DNA of 64,000 nucleotides from Anopheles merus (Eukaryota; Arthropoda; Insecta; Diptera; Culicidae): NCBI RefSeq assembly GCF_017562075.2, contig NW_024427746.1, forward strand, positions 1 to 64,000. Direction: 5' to 3'. Shown here piece after piece: positions 52,701 through 64,000 of this stretch. Numbering within the stretch: the stretch's first letter is position 1; every line of letters starts with the position of its first letter. Made by a program: the position numbers and the translations under genes. The notes under the pieces were generated by a model, which saw only the letters and a program-made list of their open reading frames with translations, did not search any database and was not told where the DNA came from.

Positions 52701-55700
52701 TATAGGGTAAAATACACTAAGGTGGGGGTGGGTGAATTGCTTATATCTTTGGAACGGAGCCCCGGAGCGAAAAATGAGCGTTTAGCAAAAGTGCTTAGAA
52801 TCACGTTTTACATCCGACTAGTCGATAATAACAGCGATTTTCCGACATTGAGTTTTCCGCCACTTTTCCGCCTAAGTCCTGGTGCGCAAAATGCCCCCTT
52901 TTTGGACGTTTAGGCCGCTGCACAGGCGAAAGCACAGCCCGGAGGGCAAAGTGATGTATGGAGCAGTTGTAGAACTTTGTAAGACCTTTCCAAAACTGTG
53001 CCCAACGTCTGTCTAGGTCAAACAGCGACAAAGTTATGGCCATTTTTGTGTTTTTCCCATACAAACTTTGACCCTTAATATCTCGGAAACGGTAAGAGAT
53101 AGCTCCAAAATTTATATCTGTGAAAAAGTCTTAGAATTGTCCATTGTATCTAAAAATTCACCTTTGGAGCGAATCCGTGAGATGAAATTTTTCGAAAATT
53201 TTGAGAAGTCCGAACTATAGGGTAAAATACACTAAGGTGGGGGTGGGTGAATTGCTTATATCTTTGGAACGGAGCCCCGGAGCGAAAAATGAGCGTTTAG
53301 CAAAAGTGCTTAGAATCACGTTTTACATCCGACTAGTCGATAATAACAGCGATTTTCCGACATTGAGTTTTCCGCCACTTTTCCGCCTAAGTCCTGGTGC
53401 GCAAAATGCCCCTTTTTGGACGTTTAGGCCGCTGCACAGGCGAAAGCACAGCCCGGAGGGCAAAGTGATGTATGGAGCAGTTGTAGAACTTTGTAAGACC
53501 TTTCCAAAACTGTGCCCAACGTCTGTCTAGGTCAAACAGCGACAAAGTTATGGCCATTTTTGTGTTTTTCCCATACAAACTTTGAGCCTCAATATCTCGG
53601 AAACGGTAAGAGATAGCTCCAAAATTTATATCTGTGAAAAAGTCTTAGAATTGTCCATTGTATCTAAAAATTCACCTTTGGAGCGAATCCGTGAGATGAA
53701 ATTTTTCGAAAATTTTGAGAAGTCCGAACTATAGGGTAAAATACACTAAGGTGGGGGTGGGTGAATTGCTTATATCTTTGGAACGGAGCCCCGGAGCGAA
53801 AAATGAGCGTTTAGCAAAAGTGCTTAGAATCACGTTTTACATCCGACTAGTCGATAATAACAGCGATTTTCCGACATTGAGTTTTCCGCCACTTTTCCGC
53901 CTAAGTCCTGGTGCGCAAAATGCCCCCTTTTGGACGTTTAGGCCGCTGCACAGGCGAAAGCACAGCCCGGAGGGCAAAGTGATGTATGGAGCAGTTGTAG
54001 AACTTTGTAAGACCTTTCCAAAACTGTGCCCAACGTCTGTCTAGGTCAAACAGCGACAAAGTTATGGCCATTTTTGTGTTTTTCCCATACAAACTTTGAG
54101 CCTCAATATCTCGGAAACGGTAAGAGATAGCTCCAAAATTTATATCTGTGAAAAAGTCTTAGAATTGTCCATTGTATCTAAAAATTCACCTTTGGAGCGA
54201 ATCCGTGAGATGAAATTTTTCGAAAATTTTGAGAAGTCCGAACTATAGGGTAAAATACACTAAGGTGGGGGTGGGTGAATTGCTTATATCTTTGGAACGG
54301 AGCCCCGGAGCGAAAAATGAGCGTTTAGCAAAAGTGCTTAGAATCACGTTTTACATCCGACTAGTCGATAATAACAGCGATTTTCCGACATTGAGTTTTC
54401 CGCCACTTTTCCGCCTAAGTCCTGGTGCGCAAAATGCCCCCTTTTGGACGTTTAGGCCGCTGCACAGGCGAAAGCACAGCCCGGAGGGCAAAGTGATGTA
54501 TGGAGCAGTTGTAGAACTTTGTAAGACCTTTCCAAAACTGTGCCCAACGTCTGTCTAGGTCAAACAGCGACAAAGTTATGGCCATTTTTGTGTTTTTCCC
54601 ATACAAACTTTGACCTCAATATCTCGGAAACGGTAAGAGATAGCTCCAAAATTTATATCTGTGAAAAAGTCTTAGAATTGTCCATTGTATCTAAAAATTC
54701 ACCTTTGGAGCGAATCCGTGAGATGAAATTTTTCGAAAATTTTGAGAAGTCCGAACTATAGGGTAAAATACACTAAGGTGGGGGTGGGTGAATTGCTTAT
54801 ATCTTTGGAACGGAGCCCCGGAGCGAAAAATGAGCGTTTAGCAAAAGTGCTTAGAATCACGTTTTACATCCGACTAGTCGATAATAACAGCGATTTTCCG
54901 ACATTGAGTTTTCCGCCACTTTTCCGCCTAAGTCCTGGTGCGCAAAATGCCCCCTTTTGGACGTTTAGGCCGCTGCACAGGCGAAAGCACAGCCCGGAGG
55001 GCAAAGTGATGTATGGAGCAGTTGTAGAACTTTGTAAGACCTTTCCAAAACTGTGCCCAACGTCTGTCTAGGTCAAACAGCGACAAAGTTATGGCCATTT
55101 TTGTGTTTTTCCCATACAAACTTTGAGCCTCAATATCTCGGAAACGGTAAGAGATAGCTCCAAAATTTATATCTGTGAAAAAGTCTTAGAATTGTCCATT
55201 GTATCTAAAAATTCACCTTTGGAGCGAATCCGTGAGATGAAATTTTTCGAAAATTTTGAGAAGTCCGAACTATAGGGTAAAATACACTAAGGTGGGGGTG
55301 GGTGAATTGCTTATATCTTTGGAACGGAGCCCCGGAGCGAAAAATGAGCGTTTAGCAAAAGTGCTTAGAATCACGTTTTACATCCGACTAGTCGATAATA
55401 ACAGCGATTTTCCGACATTGAGTTTTCCGCCACTTTTCCGCCTAAGTCCTGGTGCGCAAAATGCCCCCTTTTTGGACGTTTAGGCCGCTGCACAGGCGAA
55501 AGCACAGCCCGGAGGGCAAAGTGATGTATGGAGCAGTTGTAGAACTTTGTAAGACCTTTCCAAAACTGTGCCCAACGTCTGTCTAGGTCAAACAGCGACA
55601 AAGTTATGGCCATTTTTGTGTTTTTCCCATACAAACTTTGAGCCTCAATATCTCGGAAACGGTAAGAGATAGCTCCAAAATTTATATCTGTGAAAAAGTC

Positions 55701-58700
55701 TTAGAATTGTCCATTGTATCTAAAAATTCACCTTTGGAGCGAATCCGTGAGATGAAATTTTTCGAAAATTTTGAGAAGTCCGAACTATAGGGTAAAATAC
55801 ACTAAGGCGGGGGTGGGTGAATTGCTTATATCTTTGGAACGGAGCCCCGGAGCGAAAAATGAGCGTTTAGCAAAAGTGCTTAGAATCACGTTTTACATCC
55901 GACTAGTCGATAATAACAGCGATTTTCCGACATTGAGTTTTCCGCCACTTTTCCGCCTAAGTCCTGGTGCGCAAAATGCCCCCTTTTGGACGTTTAGGCC
56001 GCTGCACAGGCGAAAGCACAGCCCGGAGGGCAAAGTGATGTATGGAGCAGTTGTAGAACTTGTAAGACCTTTCCAAAACTGTGCCCAACGTCTGTCTAGG
56101 TCAAACAGCGACAAAGTTATGGCCATTTTTGTGTTTTTCCCATACAAACTTTGAGCCTCAATATCTCGGAAACGGTAAGAGATAGCTCCAAAATTTATAT
56201 CTGTGAAAAAGTCTTAGAATTGTCCATTGTATCTAAAAATTCACCTTTGGAGCGAATCCGTGAGATGAAATTTTTCGAAAATTTTGAGAAGTCCGAACTA
56301 TAGGGTAAAATACACTAAGGTGGGGGTGGGTGAATTGCTTATATCTTTGGAACGGAGCCCCGGAGCGAAAAATGAGCGTTTAGCAAAAGTGCTTAGAATC
56401 ACGTTTTACATCCGACTAGTCGATAATAACAGCGATTTTCCGACATTGAGTTTTCCGCCACTTTTCCGCCTAAGTCCTGGTGCGCAAAATGCCCCCTTTT
56501 TGGACGTTTAGGCCGCTGCACAGGCGAAAGCACAGCCCGGAGGGCAAAGTGATGTATGGAGCAGTTGTAGAACTTTGTAAGACCTTTCCAAAACTGTGCC
56601 CAACGTCTGTCTAGGTCAAACAGCGACAAAGTTATGGCCATTTTTGTGTTTTTCCCATACAAACTTTGAGCCTCAATATCTCGGAAACGGTAAGAGATAG
56701 CTCCAAAATTTATATCTGTGAAAAAGTCTTAGAATTGTCCATTGTATCTAAAAATTCACCTTTGGAGCGAATCCGTGAGATGAAATTTTTCGAAAATTTT
56801 GAGAAGTCCGAACTATAGGGTAAAATACACTAAGGCGGGGGTGGGTGAATTGCTTATATCTTTGGAACGGAGCCCCGGAGCGAAAAATGAGCGTTTAGCA
56901 AAAGTGCTTAGAATCACGTTTTACATCCGACTAGTCGATAATAACAGCGATTTTCCGACATTGAGTTTTCCGCCACTTTTCCGCCTAAGTCCTGGTGCGC
57001 AAAATGCCCCCTTTTTGGACGTTTAGGCCGCTGCACAGGCGAAAGCACAGCCCGGAGGGCAAAGTGATGTATGGAGCAGTTGTAGAACTTTGTAAGACCT
57101 TTCCAAAACTGTGCCCAACGTCTGTCTAGGTCAAACAGCGACAAAGTTATGGCCATTTTTGTGTTTTTCCCATACAAACTTTGACCTCAATATCTCGGAA
57201 ACGGTAAGAGATAGCTCCAAAATTTATATCTGTGAAAAAGTCTTAGAATTGTCCATTGTATCTAAAAATTCACCTTTGGAGCGAATCCGTGAGATGAAAT
57301 TTTTCGAAAATTTTGAGAAGTCCGAACTATAGGGTAAAATACACTAAGGCGGGGGTGGGTGAATTGCTTATATCTTTGGAACGGAGCCCCGGAGCGAAAA
57401 ATGAGCGTTTAGCAAAAGTGCTTAGAATCACGTTTTACATCCGACTAGTCGATAATAACAGCGATTTTCCGACATTGAGTTTTCCGCCACTTTTCCGCCT
57501 AAGTCCTGGTGCGCAAAATGCCCCCTTTTGGACGTTTAGGCCGCTGCACAGGCGAAAGCACAGCCCGGAGGGCAAAGTGATGTATGGAGCAGTTGTAGAA
57601 CTTTGTAAGACCTTTCCAAAACTGTGCCCAACGTCTGTCTAGGTCAAACAGCGACAAAGTTATGGCCATTTTTGTGTTTTCCCATACAAACTTTGACCCT
57701 CAATATCTCGGAAACGGTAAGAGATAGCTCCAAAATTTATATCTGTGAAAAAGTCTTAGAATTGTCCATTGTATCTAAAAATTCACCTTTGGAGCGAATC
57801 CGTGAGATGAAATTTTTCGAAAATTTTTACAAGTCCGAACTATAGGGTAAAATACACTAAGGTGGGGGTGGGTGAATTGCTTATATCTTTGGAACGGAGC
57901 CCCGGAGCGAAAAATGAGCGTTTAGCAAAAGTGCTTAGAATCACGTTTTACATCCGACTAGTCGATAATAACAGCGATTTTCCGACATTGAGTTTTCCGC
58001 CACTTTTCCGCCTAAGTCCTGGTGCGCAAAATGCCCCCTTTTGGACGTTTAGGCCGCTGCACAGGCGAAAGCACAGCCCGGAGGGCAAAGTGATGTATGG
58101 AGCAGTTGTAGAACTTTGTAAGACCTTTCCAAAACTGTGCCCAACGTCTGTCTAGGTCAAACAGCGACAAAGTTATGGCCATTTTTGTGTTTTTCCCATA
58201 CAAACTTTAACCCTCAATATCTCGGAAACGGTAAGAGATAGCTCCAAAATTTATATCTGTGAAAAAGTCTTAGAATTGTCCATTGTATCTAAAAATTCAC
58301 CTTTGGAGCGAATCCGTGAGATGAAATTTTTCGAAAATTTTGAGAAGTCCGAACTATAGGGTAAAATACACTAAGGTGGGGGTGGGTGAATTGCTTATAT
58401 CTTTGGAACGGAGCCCCGGAGCGAAAAATGAGCGTTTAGCAAAAGTGCTTAGAATCACGTTTTACATCCGACTAGTCGATAATAACAGCGATTTTCCGAC
58501 ATTGAGTTTTCCGCCACTTTTCCGCCTAAGTCCTGGTGCGCAAAATGCCCCCTTTTGGACGTTTAGGCCGCTGCACAGGCGAAAGCACAGCCCGGAGGGC
58601 AAAGTGATGTATGGAGCAGTTGTAGAACTTTGTAAGACCTTTCCAAAACTGTGCCCAACGTCTGTCTAGGTCAAACAGCGACAAAGTTATGGCCATTTTT

Positions 58701-61700
58701 GTGTTTTTCCCATACAAACTTTGAGCCTCAATATCTCGGAAACGGTAAGAGATAGCTCCAAAATTTATATCTGTGAAAAAGTCTTAGAATTGTCCATTGT
58801 ATCTAAAAATTCACCTTTGGAGCGAATCCGTGAGATGAAATTTTTCGAAAATTTTGAGAAGTCCGAACTATAGGGTAAAATACACTAAGGTGGGGGTGGG
58901 TGAATTGCTTATATCTTTGGAACGGAGCCCCGGAGCGAAAAATGAGCGTTTAGCAAAAGTGCTTAGAATCACGTTTTACATCCGACTAGTCGATAATAAC
59001 AGCGATTTTCCGACATTGAGTTTTCCGCCACTTTTCCGCCTAAGTCCTGGTGCGCAAAATGCCCCCTTTTTGGACGTTTAGGCCGCTGCACAGGCGAAAG
59101 CACAGCCCGGAGGGCAAAGTGATGTATGGAGCAGTTGTAGAACTTTGTAAGACCTTTCCAAAACTGTGCCCAACGTCTGTCTAGGTCAAACAGCGACAAA
59201 GTTATGGCCATTTTTGTGTTTTTCCCATACAAACTTTAACCCTCAATATCTCGGAAACGGTAAGAGATAGCTCCAAAATTTATATCTGTGAAAAAGTCTT
59301 AGAATTGTCCATTGTATCTAAAAATTCACCTTTGGAGCGAATCCGTGAGATGAAATTTTTCGAAAATTTTGAGAAGTCCGAACTATAGGGTAAAATACAC
59401 TAAGGTGGGGGTGGGTGAATTGCTTATATCTTTGGAACGGAGCCCCGGAGCGAAAAATGAGCGTTTAGCAAAAGTGCTTAGAATCACGTTTTACATCCGA
59501 CTAGTCGATAATAACAGCGATTTTCCGACATTGAGTTTTCCGCCACTTTTCCGCCTAAGTCCTGGTGCGCAAAATGCCCCCTTTTTGGACGTTTAGGCCG
59601 CTGCACAGGCGAAAGCACAGCCCGGAGGGCAAAGTGATGTATGGAGCAGTTGTAGAACTTTGTAAGACCTTTCCAAAACTGTGCCCAACGTCTGTCTAGG
59701 TCAAACAGCGACAAAGTTATGGCCATTTTTGTGTTTTTCCCATACAAACTTTAACCCTTAATATCTCGGAAACGGTAAGAGATAGCTCCAAAATTTATAT
59801 CTGTGAAAAAGTCTTAGAATTGTCCATTGTATCTAAAAATTCACCTTTGGAGCGAATCCGTGAGATGAAATTTTTCGAAAATTTTGAGAAGTCCGAACTA
59901 TAGGGTAAAATACACTAAGGTGGGGGTGGGTGAATTGCTTATATCTTTGGAACGGAGCCCCGGAGCGAAAAATGAGCGTTTAGCAAAAGTGCTTAGAATC
60001 ACGTTTTACATCCGACTAGTCGATAATAACAGCGATTTTCCGACATTGAGTTTTCCGCCACTTTTCCGCCTAAGTCCTGGTGCGCAAAATGCCCCCTTTT
60101 TGGACGTTTAGGCCGCTGCACAGGCGAAAGCACAGCCCGGAGGGCAAAGTGATGTATGGAGCAGTTGTAGAACTTGTAAGACCTTTCCAAAACTGTGCCC
60201 AACGTCTGTCTAGGTCAAATAGCGACAAAGTTATGGCCATTTTTGTGTTTTTCCCATACAAACTTTGACCTCAATATCTCGGAAACGGTAAGAGATAGCT
60301 CCAAAATTTATATCTGTGAAAAAGTCTTAGAATTGTCCATTGTATCTAAAAATTCACCTTTGGAGCGAATCCGTGAGATGAAATTTTTCGAAAATTTTAG
60401 AAGTCCGAACTATAGGGTAAAATACACTAAGGTGGGGGTGGGTGAATTGCTTATATCTTTGGAACGGAGCCCCGGAGCGAAAAATGAGCGTTTAGCAAAA
60501 GTGCTTAGAATCACGTTTTACATCCGACTAGTCGATAATAACAGCGATTTTCCGACATTGAGTTTTCCGCCACTTTTCCGCCTAAGTCCTGGTGCGCAAA
60601 ATGCCCCCTTTTGGACGTTTAGGCCGCTGCACAGGCGAAAGCACAGCCCGGAGGGCAAAGTGATGTATGGAGCAGTTGTAGAACTTGTAAGACCTTTCCA
60701 AAACTGTGCCCAACGTCTGTCTAGGTCAAACAGCGACAAAGTTATGGCCATTTTTGTGTTTTTCCCATACAAACTTTGAGCCTCAATATCTCGGAAACGG
60801 TAAGAGATAGCTCCAAAATTTATATCTGTGAAAAAGTCTTAGAATTGTCCATTGTATCTAAAAATTCACCTTTGGAGCGAATCCGTGAGATGAAATTTTT
60901 CGAAAATTTTGAGAAGTCCGAACTATAGGGTAAAATACACTAAGGTGGGGGTGGGTGAATTGCTTATATCTTTGGAACGGAGCCCCGGAGCGAAAAATGA
61001 GCGTTTAGCAAAAGTGCTTAGAATCACGTTTTACATCCGACTAGTCGATAATAACAGCGATTTTCCGACATTGAGTTTTCCGCCACTTTTCCGCCTAAGT
61101 CCTGGTGCGCAAAATGCCCCCTTTTTGGACGTTTAGGCCGCTGCACAGGCGAAAGCACAGCCCGGAGGGCAAAGTGATGTATGGAGCAGTTGTAGAACTT
61201 TGTAAGACCTTTCCAAAACTGTGCCCAACGTCTGTCTAGGTCAAACAGCGACAAAGTTATGGCCATTTTTGTGTTTTTCCCATACAAACTTTAAGCCTCA
61301 ATATCTCGGAAACGGTAAGAGATAGCTCCAAAATTTATATCTGTGAAAAAGTCTTAGAATTGTCCATTGTATCTAAAAATTCACCTTTGGAGCGAATCCG
61401 TGAGATGAAATTTTTCGAAAATTTTGAGAAGTCCGAACTATAGGGTAAAATACACTAAGGTGGGGGTGGGTGAATTGCTTATATCTTTGGAACGGAGCCC
61501 CGGAGCGAAAAATGAGCGTTTAGCAAAAGTGCTTAGAATCACGTTTTACATCCGACTAGTCGATAATAACAGCGATTTTCCGACATTGAGTTTTCCGCCA
61601 CTTTTCCGCCTAAGTCCTGGTGCGCAAAATGCCCCTTTTTGGACGTTTAGGCCGCTGCACAGGCGAAAGCACAGCCCGGAGGGCAAAGTGATGTATGGAG

Positions 61701-63848
61701 CAGTTGTAGAACTTTGTAAGACCTTTCCAAAACTGTGCCCAACGTCTGTCTAGGTCAAACAGCGACAAAGTTATGGCCATTTTTGTGTTTTTCCCATACA
61801 AACTTTGAGCCTCAATATCTCGGAAACGGTAAGAGATAGCTCCAAAATTTATATCTGTGAAAAAGTCTTAGAATTGTCCATTGTATCTAAAAATTCACCT
61901 TTGGAGCGAATCCGTGAGATGAAATTTTTCGAAAATTTTACAAGTCCGAACTATAGGGTAAAATACACTAAGGTGGGGGTGGGTGAATTGCTTATATCTT
62001 TGGAACGGAGCCCCGGAGCGAAAAATGAGCGTTTAGCAAAAGTGCTTAGAATCACGTTTTACATCCGACTAGTCGATAATAACAGCGATTTTCCGACATT
62101 GAGTTTTCCGCCACTTTTCCGCCTAAGTCCTGGTGCGCAAAATGCCCCCTTTTGGACGTTTAGGCCGCTGCACAGGCGAAAGCACAGCCCGGAGGGCAAA
62201 GTGATGTATGGAGCAGTTGTAGAACTTGTAAGACCTTTCCAAAACTGTGCCCAACGTCTGTCTAGGTCAAACAGCGACAAAGTTATGGCCATTTTTGTGT
62301 TTTTCCCATACAAACTTTAACCCTCAATATCTCGGAAACGGTAAGAGATAGCTCCAAAATTTATATCTGTGAAAAAGTCTTAGAATTGTCCATTGTATCT
62401 AAAAATTCACCTTTGGAGCGAATCCGTGAGATGAAATTTTTCGAAAATTTTGAGAAGTCCGAACTATAGGGTAAAATACACTAAGGTGGGGGTGGGTGAA
62501 TTGCTTATATCTTTGGAACAGAGCCCCGGAGCGAAAAAAGAGCGTTTAGCAAAAGTGCTTAGAATCACGTTTTACATCCGACTAGTCGATAATAACAGCG
62601 ATTTTCCGACATTGAGTTTTCCGCCACTTTTCCGCCTAAGTCCTGGTGCGCAAAATGCCCCCTTTTTGGACGTTTAGGCCGCTGCACAGGCGAAAGCACA
62701 GCCCGGAGGGCAAAGTGATGTATGGAGCAGTTGTAGAACTTTGTAAGACCTTTCCAAAACTGTGCCCACGTCTGTCTAGGTCAAACAGCGACAAAGTTAT
62801 GGCCATTTTTGTGTTTTTCCCATACAAACTTTGAGCCTCAATATCTCGGAAACGGTAAGAGATAGCTCCAAAATTTATATCTGTGAAAAAGTCTTAGAAT
62901 TGTCCATTGTATCTAAAAATTCACCTTTGGAGCGAATCCGTGAGATGAAATTTTTCGAAAATTTTGAGAAGTCCGAACTATAGGGTAAAATACACTAAGG
63001 CGGGGGTGGGTGAATTGCTTATATCTTTGGAACGGAGCCCCGGAGCGAAAAATGAGCGTTTAGCAAAAGTGCTTAGAATCACGTTTTACATCCGACTAGT
63101 CGATAATAACAGCGATTTTCCGACATTGAGTTTTCCGCCACTTTTCCGCCTAAGTCCTGGTGCGCAAAATGCCCCCTTTTTGGACGTTTAGGCCGCTGCA
63201 CAGGCGAAAGCACAGCCCGGAGGGCAAAGTGATGTATGGAGCAGTTGTAGAACTTTGTAAGACCTTTCCAAAACTGTGCCCAACGTCTGTCTAGGTCAAA
63301 TAGCGACAAAGTTATGGCCATTTTTGTGTTTTTCCCATACAAACTTTGAGCCTCAATATCTCGGAAACGGTAAGAGATAGCTCCAAAATTTATATCTGTG
63401 AAAAAGTCTTAGAATTGTCCATTGTATCTAAAAATTCACCTTTGGAGCGAATCCGTGAGATGAAATTTTTCGAAAATTTTGAGAAGTCCGAACTATAGGG
63501 TAAAATACACTAAGGCGGGGGTGGGTGAATTGCTTATATCTTTGGAACGGAGCCCCGGAGCGAAAAATGAGCGTTAGCAAAAGTGCTTAGAATCACGTTT
63601 TACATCCGACTAGTCGATAATAACAGCGATTTTCCGACATTGAGTTTTCCGCCAGTTTTCCGCCTAAGTCCTGGTGCGCAAAATGCCCCCTTTTGGACGT
63701 TTAGGCCGCTGCACAGGCGAAAGCACAGCCCGGAGGGCAAAGTGATGTATGGAGCAGTTGTAGAACTTTGTAAGACCTTTCCAAAACTGTGCCCAACGTC
63801 TGTCTAGGTCAAATAGCGACAAAGTTATGGCCATTTTTGTGTTTTTCC
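43791..63848 (+). repeat. Right block, 39 units with returning variants and homopolymer contractions
   Basis: Base variants become frequent again: TTGACCCTTA, TTAACCCTTA, TTAACCCTCA and GGCGGGGG appear in many units. From 44821 on, a growing share of units is 511-514 bp because C5T5 becomes C5T4 or C4T5, ACTTTG becomes ACTTG, GACCCTC becomes GACCTC, or the T5 run becomes T4. Most length changes are one-base losses in short homopolymers, unlike the short duplications of the left block. Only the units starting at 57683 and 61795 carry the TACAAG form, which is otherwise found at the left side. Confidence 0.9.
62307..62820 (+). repeat. Variant unit matching the unit at 3613-4126
   Basis: This unit has GGAACAGAG (A at 62520), GAAAAAAGAGCG (62531-62544) and TTAACCCTCA before ATATCTCGG, exactly as in the unit at 3613. 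It also has GTGCCCACG with one A lost, as does the left-block unit at 7213. It stands alone among right-block units, all of whose other copies have GGAACGGAG and GAAAAATGAG. Confidence 0.85.
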
Positions 63849-64000
63849 CATACAAACTTGAGCCTCAATATCTCGGAAACGGTAAGAGATAGCTCCAAAA
63901 TTTATATCTGTGAAAAAAGTCTTAGAATTGTCCATTGTATCTAAAAATTCACCTTTGGAGCGAATCCGTGAGATGAAATTTTTCGAAAATTTTAGAAGTC
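63849..64000 (+). repeat. Partial unit at the right edge of the window
   Basis: The last 152 bases are the start of another unit, up to about m152. It has ACAAACTTGAG with one T lost, GTGAAAAAAGTC with an extra A, and ATTTTAGAAG with one base lost. The array therefore continues past the window. Confidence 0.95.

Larger units (their letters stand above)
1..64000 (+). repeat. Satellite DNA array, 515-bp unit, about 124 head-to-tail copies
   Basis: The same roughly 515-bp sequence recurs from the first to the last base without interruption or inversion. With the unit start set at CATAC, starts fall at 3, 525, 1039 and so on to 63336 and 63849, giving 124 complete units plus a 152-bp partial unit. 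Most units are exactly 515 bp; others are 508-522 bp. There is no unique sequence, transposon or gene between copies, and neither array end is inside the window. Arrays of this kind are known from eukaryotic heterochromatin, including centromeres and pericentromeres; which compartment this one belongs to cannot be told from sequence alone. I do not recognise the repeat as a named satellite family. The strand given is the orientation in which the unit is described here; it implies no transcription. Confidence 0.98.

Noticed and set aside
60195..60779. Longest open frame in the window, 194 codons on the + strand
   Set aside because: It crosses a unit border only because several one-base losses (GACCTCAAT, TTTTAGAAG, C5T4, ACTTG) happen to keep the frame open. 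Its parts are translations of the same satellite seen elsewhere in different frames. A 171-codon frame at 61805-62320 arises the same way.
1..64000. CRISPR array
   Set aside because: The period is 515 bp and the whole unit is conserved. There are no short repeats separated by unique spacers and no cas genes.
1..64000. Transposable element array or rDNA spacer
   Set aside because: I see no terminal repeats, target-site duplications, reverse transcriptase or transposase frames, rRNA sequence or tRNA-like promoter boxes. A distant origin from an element cannot be excluded without a search.

Overview
The whole 64-kb window is one uninterrupted head-to-tail satellite DNA array. The unit is 515 bp and about 43% GC. 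I count 124 complete units (unit start set at the CATAC that follows the T-run and CCC), two leading bases, and a 152-bp partial unit at the right end. All units point the same way. I see no protein-coding gene, RNA gene, transposon, CRISPR array or flanking unique sequence, so both array ends lie outside the window. The short open frames on both strands are by-products of the repeat: 515 is not a multiple of 3, the frame changes at every unit, and natural length variants are mostly not multiples of 3.

A clean tandem array of this size and unit length, with a homogeneous centre and decayed edges, points to eukaryotic heterochromatin (centromeric, pericentromeric or subtelomeric). I cannot name the species. 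An arthropod is my impression from the style of the sequence only; no search backs it.

Layout. (1) 1-9,791: 19 divergent units of 508-522 bp, with many 1-9 bp indels including short tandem duplications. (2) 9,792-17,524: 15 regular but variant-rich units, mostly 515-516 bp. (3) 17,525-43,790: a homogeneous core of 51 units; runs of 4-8 successive units look identical by eye, and 36 successive units from 26,281 to 44,820 are exactly 515 bp each. (4) 43,791-64,000: 39 units plus a partial one, where base variants return and one-base homopolymer contractions become common toward the end.

Inside the unit there is older structure. Related sequence blocks recur about 174-180 bp apart, which suggests that the 515-bp unit began as three copies of a roughly 172-bp ancestor that diverged and were then amplified together. 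Each unit also carries one 10-bp perfect palindrome that I see unchanged even in the most damaged copies, an AT-rich dyad, a G-rich tract and a small TTTTCCG cluster.

No functional system of cooperating genes can be supported here. What is worth a second look is the trimeric ancestry of the unit, the homogeneity gradient, edge units 58.7 kb apart that share rare variants, and the question of how much edge variation is biological and how much is consensus error in a hard-to-assemble satellite.
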